Assembly: GCA_937890735.1 (NCBI GenBank)
Contig: CALACZ010000202.1
Location: forward strand, 1-18,060
Direction: 5' to 3'
Origin: an uncultured Bacillota bacterium
GTDB taxonomy: Bacteria > Bacillota > Clostridia > Oscillospirales > Oscillospiraceae
Length of the DNA stretch: 18,060 nucleotides
Each line of letters begins with the position of its first letter. Position 1 is the first letter of the stretch. The position numbers were made by a program, and so were the translations under genes. The notes below the pieces were generated by a model, which saw only the letters and a list, made by a program, of their open reading frames with translations, was not told where the DNA came from and made no database searches. Shown here one piece after another: positions 1 through 6,564 of this stretch.

Positions 1-310
1 AGGACGTGAGCACGCCGCCGGCGCTCTGCTCGGCAATGAGCGCGTCCAGGTCTTTGTGGAACGTTTCCGTGTCGCCGATCCTGGCATACGGTGCGGCAGT
101 GTCCGCGTCCGCGTCACGAAGCGTGAGCGTCAGTGTCGAGCCCTCCAGCACAAAGGACTCGACCTGTTCCTCTTTAAACAGGTCGAGCACCTCAGAATAG
201 GAGAGCTGTTTTGCCGGGGCGGACGAGAGCCGCCCGACCACCAGTACGAGCGCAGCGACGACCACCAGAAACAAAAGCGAGGGCAGCAGGGTATTTTTCT
301 GGTTGTTCAA
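1..310 (-). CDS. ftsH: ATP-dependent zinc metalloprotease FtsH, N-terminal part (runs off the left edge)
   Basis: FtsH is a membrane-anchored AAA+ protease that degrades misfolded membrane proteins and some regulators. Only the first 103 codons are present. Seen: a short polar start (NNQKN), a membrane segment at about residues 8-26 rich in L and V, then an extracytoplasmic segment beginning near LSYSEVLDLFKEEQVESF, which matches the FtsH_ext pattern (a YSE(F/V)L-type opening followed by short beta strands). The AAA and protease domains lie outside the window. The start is a TTG at 310-308, chosen because a perfect AGGAGG (317-322 on the opposite strand) lies 6 nt upstream and no ATG or GTG fits. 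It follows hpt by 27 nt and is the last gene visible in the gdpP-rplI-dnaB-tilS-hpt operon; tilS-hpt-ftsH is a common order in Firmicutes, which supports the call. Confidence 0.85.
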   Translation of the reverse strand, partial: MNNQKNTLLPSLLFLVVVAALVLVVGRLSSAPAKQLSYSEVLDLFKEEQVESFVLEGSTLTLTLRDADADTAAPYARIGDTETFHKDLDALIAEQSAGGVLTS

Positions 311-337
311 AAAGAGCCTCCTTGCCGCTCAGAGCGC

Positions 338-895
338 TCAGTCCTGATAGACCGAGGGCTTGAGCACGCCGACGAACGGCAGATTGCGGTAATAATCCTC
401 ATAATCCAGCCCAAAGCCGACCACGAACGCTGCCGGGATGGTGAAGCAGGCATAGTCCGGCGTCAAATCGACCTTGCGCCCGGAGGGCTTGTCGAGCAGG
501 GTGCAGATCTTTACGGAATTGGGCTTGCGCTGCCGGAACAGATCGACGATCAGGCGCAGCGTGCTGCCGGAGTCGATGATGTCCTCGAGAATGATGACGT
601 CGCGCCCCTCGATGTCGTGGTCGATGTCCTTGCGGAAGGTCAGCTTGCCGGTGGATTCCGTGCCGCCCTCAAAGGACGTGACGCACATGAAATCCTCCTG
701 CACGGGGATGTTGATGGCGGCTGCCATCTCCGCGAAGAACGGGACGACGCCCTTGAGAACGCCCACCAGAATGGGGCGCTTGCCGCGGTAGTCCTCGGCG
801 ATCTGTGCGCCGACCTCGCGGATGCGCGCATGAATTTCTTCTTCCGTTACAAGTACCCGCTCAATGTCCTGCATCATGTCAAAGCTGTTAATCAT
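338..895 (-). CDS. hpt: Hypoxanthine(-guanine) phosphoribosyltransferase
   Basis: A purine-salvage enzyme that joins hypoxanthine or guanine to PRPP to give IMP or GMP in the cytoplasm. The 185 residues are the usual family length. Seen: the loop LVGVLKGVVPFF (residues 43-54) with the conserved LKG non-proline cis-peptide region, the PRPP-binding signature VIILEDIIDSGSTL (100-113) with the paired acidic residues E104/D105, the flexible loop with SFEGGTESTG (74-83), and the C-terminal base-binding segment FVVGFGLDYEDYYRNLPFVG (157-176), typical of bacterial Hpt. The ATG at 895 overlaps the end of tilS by 8 nt, with an AAAGGA about 11 nt upstream. An internal ATG at residue 7 is possible but less well placed. 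The overlap suggests translational coupling to tilS, and the tilS-hpt pair is conserved in Firmicutes. Confidence 0.95.
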   Translation of the reverse strand: MINSFDMMQDIERVLVTEEEIHARIREVGAQIAEDYRGKRPILVGVLKGVVPFFAEMAAAINIPVQEDFMCVTSFEGGTESTGKLTFRKDIDHDIEGRDVIILEDIIDSGSTLRLIVDLFRQRKPNSVKICTLLDKPSGRKVDLTPDYACFTIPAAFVVGFGLDYEDYYRNLPFVGVLKPSVYQD

Positions 896-2231
896 AGCGA
901 CTCGTATCCTTTTTTTCTATTTTTATGATCAAGGCATCGTCCTGGATGCCTGCCATACGGGTTTGGTCGATCCCCATGCCGTATACGGCGAGCACGCCGT
1001 TTTTGTCGGCGATGATGGGGATCGTATCCCGCTGCGAAAGCGGGAGCTTGCAGTCGATCATCCAACGCTTGAGGGTCTTGCGCCCGCCGGGAAGGCACAG
1101 CGCGTCGCCAGTCAGCCTGGGGCGGACGCAGAGCGTGGCTGCATCTACATCCGCACGGCGGAGGGCGAAGATCGTTTTGCCGTCCGGCGTCGCGCCGGGG
1201 TCTGTGCCTGCGAACACGCGCAGCGCGAGCTGCGGCAGGTCTGTCCACTGTTCGAGCGGTAGCAGCACGGCGTCCCATACGGGCGCGTCCGGCTGCGCCG
1301 CGATCAAGAGCAGACGGTCATATTCCCGCGCCGCGACCACGCCGCCGGGAAGATCACAGCGCGCGGAGGGGTCGGGCGAGGCGATGAGGCGCAGTACGGC
1401 GGCGACGTGCCGCTCGGTAATGCGGGGAATGCGTTTTGTATCGAGGATAGCGCGCACCGCCCGCGCGCGCAGCGCATCGGGGAGCGCCCGCAGCGCAGAG
1501 CAGCGCCAGCCGCCCTTGTCGGCGGCTCGTTCGAGCGCCTGCCGGACGGCATCGTCCAGCGCGTCGTCGTCGGCGCGCAGGCGCAGCGTCATACTGAGCG
1601 TGTTTTCCGCCAGACGCGGATTTTCGCGCCGCAGCAGCGGCACGACCTGCTGCCGCAGGCGGTTGCGCACGCAGCCGGGCTGCGCGTTGGTGGAATCCTC
1701 CATATGGGAAAGCGCATTTTGCGCGAGATACTCCAGAATATCCTGCCGCGTGCAGGGGAGGAGGGGGCGCAGAAATTTGCCGCGCCGGATCGGAATGCCG
1801 CACAGTCCGCGCAGCGATGTGCCGCGGACGAGATTCAGCAGCACCGTTTCCAGATTGTCGTCGGCGGTGTGTGCCGTGGCGAGGAAGCCATCCAGCGAGG
1901 CGAAAAACGCGTAGCGCATCCGGCGCGCGGCTTCTTCGAGGCTTTCGCCGGTTTCGGCGGCGCGTGCGGCGACATCGCCGCCGGAGACGGTGAGGGGAAC
2001 GCTCCAATTTCTGCACAGCTCGCGGACGAACGCCTCGTCATGATCCGATTCCGCGCCGCGCAGGTGATGATTATAGTGCGCGGCGCGCACAGTCAGGCGC
2101 AGCTCGTCTTGCAGTGCGAGCAGACAGTGCAGCATCGCCACGGAGTCCGCGCCGCCGGAGACGGCGCAGGTGACGGCGGTATCCTCCGGCAGCGCCTGCG
2201 CGCGCCAGAAGGCGAGCACCTTATCCCTCAT
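888..2231 (-). CDS. tilS: tRNA(Ile)-lysidine synthetase TilS
   Basis: TilS uses ATP and lysine to convert cytidine 34 of tRNA-Ile(CAU) to lysidine, so that the tRNA reads AUA and is charged with isoleucine. 447 residues, a normal length. Seen: the N-type PP-loop motif AVSGGADS (23-30), AHYNHHLRGAESDHDEAFV (51-69), a second active-site motif ATAHTADDNLETVLLNLVRG (118-137) in which the frequent Q of HTADDQ is N, and the terminal TilS C domain (about 370-440) with GRKTLKRWMID and a closing VYGMGID stretch. The frame is open another 80 codons upstream, but that part lies inside dnaB. The ATG at 2231 is chosen because it overlaps the dnaB stop by 11 nt, has GGAG 7 nt upstream, and gives the normal family N-terminus. 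Being an essential tRNA enzyme, it is probably coupled to dnaB translation. Confidence 0.95.
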   Translation of the reverse strand: MRDKVLAFWRAQALPEDTAVTCAVSGGADSVAMLHCLLALQDELRLTVRAAHYNHHLRGAESDHDEAFVRELCRNWSVPLTVSGGDVAARAAETGESLEEAARRMRYAFFASLDGFLATAHTADDNLETVLLNLVRGTSLRGLCGIPIRRGKFLRPLLPCTRQDILEYLAQNALSHMEDSTNAQPGCVRNRLRQQVVPLLRRENPRLAENTLSMTLRLRADDDALDDAVRQALERAADKGGWRCSALRALPDALRARAVRAILDTKRIPRITERHVAAVLRLIASPDPSARCDLPGGVVAAREYDRLLLIAAQPDAPVWDAVLLPLEQWTDLPQLALRVFAGTDPGATPDGKTIFALRRADVDAATLCVRPRLTGDALCLPGGRKTLKRWMIDCKLPLSQRDTIPIIADKNGVLAVYGMGIDQTRMAGIQDDALIIKIEKKDTSRYD

Positions 2232-3558
2232 GCTTCCACTCCAGGTTGGAGAACGTGGTGAACTGCGGCAGCCATTGCAGCTTGACTGTGCCGGTCTCGC
2301 CGTGGCGGTTTTTGGCGACGATGCACTCGGCGATGTTCTTTTCCTCGGAGTTCTCATTATAATAATCGTCACGGTAGATGAACATGACCGAGTCGGCGTC
2401 CTGCTCAATTGCGCCGGATTCGCGCAGGTCGGAGAGCATGGGGCGCTTGTTCGTACGGCTCTCGTTGGCACGGGAGAGCTGGCTGAGGCAGATGACCGGC
2501 ACGTTCAGCTCTTTTGCCATGATCTTGAGCGCGCGGGAGATCTCGCTGACCACGGTCACGCGGTTTTCGCCGGATTTTCCGGGCGCGGCGGCGGTCATGA
2601 GCTGGAGGTAGTCGATGAGCACCAGCCCGAGATTGTCGAGCCGGCGGCATTTGGCGTTCATTTCCGCCACGGTGATGGACGGATTATCGTCCACGCGGAT
2701 GTCGGTCTGGCTGAGCGCGGAGGAGGCGATGGAGAGCTTTGCCCAATCCTCGTCGGTGAGCTGACCCGTGACGAGCTTCTGATTATCCAGAAAGCTCTCG
2801 TTGGAGAGCAGGCGCTGCGCGAGCTGCTCGCGCGACATTTCGAGTGAGAAGAACGCGACGGTTTTCGGGTATTTTTTTGCCACATTCAGCGCGATATTGA
2901 GCGCCAGCGACGTTTTGCCCATGCCAGGACGCGCCGCGATGAGCAGCAGGTCGGATTTGTTCAGACCGCTGATCTTGCGGTCCAGGTCAAACAGCCCCGT
3001 GGAAAGACCGGGGATGGTGCTGTCGGACTGCGCCAGCTCCTCCAGCCGGTCGTAGACGTTGATGAGCACCTTGCCGATATGCTGCAAGCTATCGCCGGAG
3101 TTTTCGCGGCGCAGAGAAAAGATCTTCTTTTCCGCCGCCTCCAGCATATCCTGCGCCGTGCCGCTACCGTCGTAGACCATGTCGTTGATCTCATCGGCGG
3201 CGGTGGACAGGTCGCGCATGAGCGCCTTATCGTGCACGATGGCGCAGTACTGCTTCACATTCGCCGCCGTGGGCGTGATCTGCAAAAGCTGCGCGATGTA
3301 GTCGTACGACCGCTGCTCGTCATACACGCCGCGCTCTTTCATCTTGTCGAGTACGGTGACGGGGTCGATGCGCTCGGAGAAGTTGAACATCGCATAGATG
3401 GTCTCGTAGATCTCGCGGTTCTGGCGGAGATAGAACTCCTCCGGGCGGAGCATCCCGATCACGTCCGGCACGCAGCGCTCGTCGATGAGCATCGAGCCGA
3501 GCACCGACTGCTCCGCTTCCAGCGCCTGCGGCGCCTGCCGGGTGAGCAGATCATCCAT
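2221..3558 (-). CDS. dnaB: Replicative DNA helicase DnaB (DnaC in Bacillus naming)
   Basis: The hexameric helicase that unwinds the replication fork and recruits primase. 445 residues, normal length. Positions are counted from the upstream GTG at 3567: N-terminal DnaB domain (about 10-115) opening with PQALEAEQSVLGSML, linker helix, RecA-like ATPase with Walker A AARPGMGKTS (211-220), catalytic-region SLEMSREQLAQR (241-252), Walker B LVLIDYLQLM (315-324), LRESGAIEQDADSV (381-394) and the end motif AKNRHGETGT (418-427). No intein is present. The ATG at 3558 is preferred over the GTG at 3567 because GGAAGG lies 11 nt before the ATG but only 2 nt before the GTG. It follows rplI by 40 nt, the usual rplI-dnaB pairing, and overlaps tilS. 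Confidence 0.96.
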   Translation of the reverse strand: MDDLLTRQAPQALEAEQSVLGSMLIDERCVPDVIGMLRPEEFYLRQNREIYETIYAMFNFSERIDPVTVLDKMKERGVYDEQRSYDYIAQLLQITPTAANVKQYCAIVHDKALMRDLSTAADEINDMVYDGSGTAQDMLEAAEKKIFSLRRENSGDSLQHIGKVLINVYDRLEELAQSDSTIPGLSTGLFDLDRKISGLNKSDLLLIAARPGMGKTSLALNIALNVAKKYPKTVAFFSLEMSREQLAQRLLSNESFLDNQKLVTGQLTDEDWAKLSIASSALSQTDIRVDDNPSITVAEMNAKCRRLDNLGLVLIDYLQLMTAAAPGKSGENRVTVVSEISRALKIMAKELNVPVICLSQLSRANESRTNKRPMLSDLRESGAIEQDADSVMFIYRDDYYNENSEEKNIAECIVAKNRHGETGTVKLQWLPQFTTFSNLEWKHEG

Positions 3559-3578
3559 ACGGTTCACTTCCTTCCAAA

Positions 3579-3595
3579 CCGCGCCTCCCGCGCGG
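3579..3595 (-). other. Intercistronic hairpin between rplI and dnaB
   Basis: A perfect 6-bp stem (CCGCGC / GCGCGG) with a 5-nt loop lies in the 40-nt gap between rplI and dnaB, just upstream of the dnaB ribosome binding site. No T-run follows on the coding strand, so it is not an intrinsic terminator. It could be a processing or stability element that sets the ratio of L9 to helicase; this is inference only. Confidence 0.35.
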
Positions 3596-3598
3596 AAA

Positions 3599-4045
3599 TT
3601 AGGCTTCCTTTACTTCGACCTTCAGGTCGCCGGTGATCTCGTAGCCGAGCTTGCACTTGACGGTGTACAGCCCCGTCGTCTTGATCGGCTCGTCGAGGAC
3701 GATCTTGCGCTTGTCGAGCTTGATCTTCTGCTGCTGCTCGAGCGCTTCGGCGATTTCGGTGTTGGTGACCGAGCCGAACAGACGACCTGCGCCGCCGCCC
3801 TTGGCGGTGACGGTGACGGTAAAGTCCTTCATCTTTTTGCTGATGTCCATCGCCTCGGCGCGTTCTTTTGCCTGACGCTCTGCGGTGGCTTTGTCGTTCA
3901 TTTTCATCGTGTTCACATTGTCGGCGTTCGCCTCCTGCGCCAGCTTTTTCGGCAGCAGATAGTTGCGGGCGTAGCCGTCGGAGACCTCGATCATCTGACC
4001 GCGCTTGCCTTTGCCGCGGATGTCCTGCGTTAAAATAACCTTCAT
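3599..4045 (-). CDS. rplI: 50S ribosomal protein L9
   Basis: A structural protein of the large ribosomal subunit, near the L1 stalk, that helps keep the reading frame. 148 residues, standard length. Seen: the highly conserved N-domain MKVILTQDIRGKGKRGQ followed by VSDGYARNYLLPKKLAQEA (21-39), the charged connecting helix (about 45-75), and the C-domain with GRLFGSVTNTEIAEAL (87-102) and a VKCKLGYEITGDLKVEV end. The ATG at 4045 has AAGGAG about 9 nt upstream. It sits between gdpP (33-nt gap) and dnaB; gdpP-rplI-dnaB is a classic Firmicutes order. Confidence 0.98.
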   Translation of the reverse strand: MKVILTQDIRGKGKRGQMIEVSDGYARNYLLPKKLAQEANADNVNTMKMNDKATAERQAKERAEAMDISKKMKDFTVTVTAKGGGAGRLFGSVTNTEIAEALEQQQKIKLDKRKIVLDEPIKTTGLYTVKCKLGYEITGDLKVEVKEA

Positions 4046-4078
4046 AGTGGGTAGCTCCTTTCGGATGGAATGTCGAAA

Positions 4079-6091
4079 TTATGCGTTTTCGTAGAATTTA
4101 TCAATAGATGCAACCAGCGCTTCGAGCACCTCGCGCAGTGATTTGCCGCTGACCTGCGCGCCTGCCGTTGCGGCGTTGCCGCCGCCGCCGAGCGCCTCCA
4201 GGACGACCTGGACGTTGCACTCGCCGATGGAGCGGGCGGAGATGATGACCTGATCGCCTGCGGGGTAGAGGACAAAGGACGTGAGGATGCCGGAGATATT
4301 CAGCAGCTCATCCGCTGCCTGCGCCGCCACGGTACGGGACAGGGTGCTGGGATAGGCGGCGATGGCGATCTCGTTGCGATACAGCCGCGCCGCCTGCACC
4401 ACGCGGTAGCGCGCGACGGTCGCCTCCAGATCGCTCTGGAAGAGCTTTTTCACGTCCACGGTGTCCGCGCCGGTGCGGCGCAGGAATGCCGCCGCCTCGA
4501 ACGTGCGCGAGCCGGTGCGGACGCTGAAGTTCTTGGTGTCGAGCACGATGCCCGCCAGCAGTGCCTGCGCCTCGAGCGGGCGAATGTCGCCGGGATCGAG
4601 CGCGTACTGAAGGACCTCCGTGACCAGCTCCGATGCGGAGGACGAAAACGGCTCGTGCAGCGCCAGCACGACCTGCTCGATGTAGTCTGCCGCCCGGCGG
4701 TGATGGTCGATGACCACCACGCGCGGCACGGATTCCAGCAGCGCCCGGGATTCGACCTGATCGGGGCGATTCGTATCAACGACGATGAGCAGCGTGTGAC
4801 TGTCCGCCTCCACAAGCGCATCGTCGCCGGAGATGAACAGGTCGCGGTATTCCGGCTGCGCGCGCAGCTCCGCGATGAGGGAGCCTGCGGCGTTATTTTC
4901 CAGGTCAAGGACGATGCGCACGCGGCGCTCTTTTTTGCGGCACAGGCTCACAAGCCCCACCGCTGCGCCGACGGAGTCGAGGTCTGCCATGCGGTGACCC
5001 ATAATGAGCACCTGGCTCGACTGCGCGATGAGCTCTGACAGAGAGTTTGCCACCACACGGGACTTGACCTTGGTACGGCGCTCGGTCTCTTTTGTGCGCC
5101 CGCCGAAGAACGTGAAATTGTAGCGGTCTTTGATGACCGCCTGGTCGCCTCCGCGCGAGAGCGACATCTCAATGGCAAGCAGCGCAAAATTATAATCCTC
5201 CTCGAACGACTGCCCGTCCTTGCCGATGCCGAGCGACACTGTTGCTGCAACGCCGGAGGGGTTGACGACCGTGCGGATGGTTTCCAGCAGAACGAATTTT
5301 TCACTTTGCAGCGCGGTGAGGTCTTTGCTTTCGAAAACCAGCAGATAGCGGTTGCGCTCGACCTTGCGCATGAGCGCGTGCCGGTCGCCCAGCCAGTTCT
5401 GGATGGTCTCGTTGATCTGCGCGTCGAGGTTGGAGATTTTGCCGTCGGAGAGGTTGTTCGTCAGCTCATCGTAATTATCAATGAGCACGATGGACACGAT
5501 CGGACGCGAGCGGAGGTATTCGTCGCGGATGTTGAACATCTCGGTCATATCCGCAAAGTAGACGGTGGCGAGCTTGACGGTCGCCTCATCCTCCTCCGAG
5601 CGGACGTAGTTGCCGTATACGCGGTAGCGCCGCCCGCCGATGGTCTGGTCGCCCGGCAGCTCGCTGCGCCCCTCGCGCAGCCATTCGGTGGTAAAGCCGG
5701 GGATGATGGCATCCATGGTCTGATAGCGGGTGGAATCCGTCAGACCCGTGATGGCGTAAAACGCATCGTTGCCCCAGATGATCTCGTTTTCCGGCAGGTG
5801 CAAGACTGCCATGGGAAACGGCGTTCCCGAATGGACGGAGACGCCAACAGAATCTGTGGCGCTCTGGACATATTCCATCAGAATGCGCTTGCGGCGCGCA
5901 AAGCGGACGCGGCTGATGATAAATACCAGCACCGTTGCCGCAAATTCGCACACGGCAAGGATGGCGGCGAGCATATCGCCCTTTTGCAGCCCGAAATAGC
6001 CCACGACAGCAGTCGCAGCCGCGAACAGCAGCATGACTACGCAATACCAGACCGTTCCCGGCTGAAGCAGCTTTGAAACATGGTGGTTCAC
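4079..6091 (-). CDS. gdpP: Cyclic-di-AMP phosphodiesterase GdpP (membrane DHH-DHHA1 protein)
   Basis: GdpP hydrolyses c-di-AMP to pApA and so lowers a second messenger controlling potassium, osmolyte and cell-wall homeostasis. Numbering is from the GTG at 6127. Seen: two membrane segments (about 26-45 and 52-72), a PAS-like region (90-200, with a WGNDAFYAITGL stretch), a degenerate GGDEF-like region (about 208-340) lacking an intact GGDEF signature, and the DHH domain with GHRMADLDSVG (377-387), VVDTNRP (449-455), VIDHHR (472-477) and GIVLDTKNF (526-534), supplying the metal-binding His/Asp set. The DHHA1 end (about 575-682) has GGGG followed by N instead of the usual H. The start is taken as the GTG at 6091 (670 aa) because it has a purine-rich GGGAGGGGG site upstream and the promoter places the mRNA 5' end near 6132, too close to serve the GTG at 6127. 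First gene of the operon. Confidence 0.93.
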   Translation of the reverse strand: MNHHVSKLLQPGTVWYCVVMLLFAAATAVVGYFGLQKGDMLAAILAVCEFAATVLVFIISRVRFARRKRILMEYVQSATDSVGVSVHSGTPFPMAVLHLPENEIIWGNDAFYAITGLTDSTRYQTMDAIIPGFTTEWLREGRSELPGDQTIGGRRYRVYGNYVRSEEDEATVKLATVYFADMTEMFNIRDEYLRSRPIVSIVLIDNYDELTNNLSDGKISNLDAQINETIQNWLGDRHALMRKVERNRYLLVFESKDLTALQSEKFVLLETIRTVVNPSGVAATVSLGIGKDGQSFEEDYNFALLAIEMSLSRGGDQAVIKDRYNFTFFGGRTKETERRTKVKSRVVANSLSELIAQSSQVLIMGHRMADLDSVGAAVGLVSLCRKKERRVRIVLDLENNAAGSLIAELRAQPEYRDLFISGDDALVEADSHTLLIVVDTNRPDQVESRALLESVPRVVVIDHHRRAADYIEQVVLALHEPFSSSASELVTEVLQYALDPGDIRPLEAQALLAGIVLDTKNFSVRTGSRTFEAAAFLRRTGADTVDVKKLFQSDLEATVARYRVVQAARLYRNEIAIAAYPSTLSRTVAAQAADELLNISGILTSFVLYPAGDQVIISARSIGECNVQVVLEALGGGGNAATAGAQVSGKSLREVLEALVASIDKFYENA

Positions 6092-6138
6092 AGACAGCGC
6101 CCCCTCCCTGTGGATAGATTCCCCCACGATGTTCCTAC

Positions 6139-6167
6139 ATTATAGCAGAGCCGGCGGCGAAAGACAA
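6139..6167 (-). promoter_or_regulatory. SigA-type promoter for the gdpP-rplI-dnaB-tilS-hpt-ftsH operon
   Basis: On the minus strand there is a -35 TTGTCT (6167-6162), a 17-nt spacer and a perfect -10 TATAAT (6144-6139), preceded by TGC as in extended -10 promoters. The predicted transcript start is near 6132, leaving a leader of about 40 nt before the GTG at 6091. Confidence 0.75.
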
Positions 6168-6261
6168 GCATGATGTCGGCAAATTTCGCGCGCTCCTGCC
6201 ATACGTCCGGCGCGGAAAAAACGATCCCGTTCGCAGGTTCGACAAAAAATCCGAAAAAAAC
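6168..6261. other. Spacer between divergent promoters, nothing recognised
   Basis: About 94 bp separate the gdpP and rnjA promoters. I see A-tracts (near 6221-6226, 6243-6248 and 6254-6260) that may bend the DNA or act as UP-like elements for the rnjA promoter, but no operator palindrome and no credible gene. Confidence 0.3.
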
Positions 6262-6293
6262 TTGTATACTTTGGCGAAAAACTATGCTATAAT
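6262..6293 (+). promoter_or_regulatory. Extended -10 promoter for the structured RNA / rnjA transcript
   Basis: A perfect TATAAT at 6288-6293 is preceded by TGC, forming an extended -10. The -35 is poor: TTGTAT at 6262-6267 would need a 20-nt spacer. The predicted start is at about 6300-6301, which coincides with the first base of the closing stem of the downstream RNA fold. That coincidence strengthens both calls. Confidence 0.65.
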
Positions 6294-6300
6294 ACACTAG

Positions 6301-6488
6301 ACCGTGCCGTTTGGCTCAGCGGCGGCACGCTTTGATTTGTGCTTTTGCGCCCATGGCGCATCGGGATAGAAGCAACTTCATAACTCAGCGTAGATCGGCA
6401 CAGCAGCTCCTGCGATGCAGGGCAGGAGGAATGTGCGGGTGTACGCGGCTTTACACTGCCTGTCTGCCGCAGCCCGGCAGCGGACGGT
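6301..6488 (+). ncRNA. Structured RNA / long leader of rnjA, 6S-RNA-like architecture (hypothesis)
   Basis: Seen by hand folding: a long closing stem of 6301-6327 against 6465-6488, made of ACCGT/ACGGT, CCGTT/AGCGG, GGCT/AGCC and GCGGCA/TGCCGC with small bulges. Inside are a 5'-side hairpin TGCGCC-CAT-GGCGCA (6346-6360), an apical stem-loop GCACA...CTCCTGC / GCAGGAG...TGTGC (6398-6436) and a 3'-side hairpin GTGTA/TACAC (6439-6456). Length (188 nt), closing stem, central bubble with side hairpins and apical stem resemble 6S RNA, which binds sigma-A RNA polymerase. A competing 7-bp hairpin CGTGCCG/CGGCACG (6303-6329) excludes the closing stem. I do not recognise a riboswitch core or T-box sequence. 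It may instead be a cis-acting leader of rnjA. No protein gene is credible here. Confidence 0.35.
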
Positions 6489-6490
6489 GC

Positions 6491-6509
6491 GGCGGCGCAT
6501 TGCGCCGCC
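6491..6509 (+). other. Strong GC hairpin at the 3' edge of the structured leader
   Basis: A perfect 8-bp stem GGCGGCGC / GCGCCGCC with a 3-nt ATT loop lies 2 nt after the closing stem of the structured RNA and 55 nt before rnjA. The following bases are A-rich, not T-rich, so it is not a standard intrinsic terminator on the plus strand. It may be a processing barrier or pause site. Confidence 0.45.
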
Positions 6510-6564
6510 AGAAAACAAAATTAGTTCTAAATACATACTGAAAACTCGGAAAGGTGATACAATT

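Noticed and set aside
2232..2471. Extended N-terminus of TilS
   Set aside because: Those 80 codons are the dnaB C-terminus read in another frame; the normal TilS start with a ribosome-binding site is at 2231.
6088..6297. A 69-codon minus-strand frame between gdpP and rnjA
   Set aside because: It spans both divergent promoters and has no ribosome-binding site or family similarity.
6311..6541. A 76-codon open frame in the rnjA leader, and the N-terminal extension of rnjA back to 6415
   Set aside because: The region is dominated by RNA secondary structure, has no ribosome-binding site, and RNase J homology starts only at the TTG at 6565.
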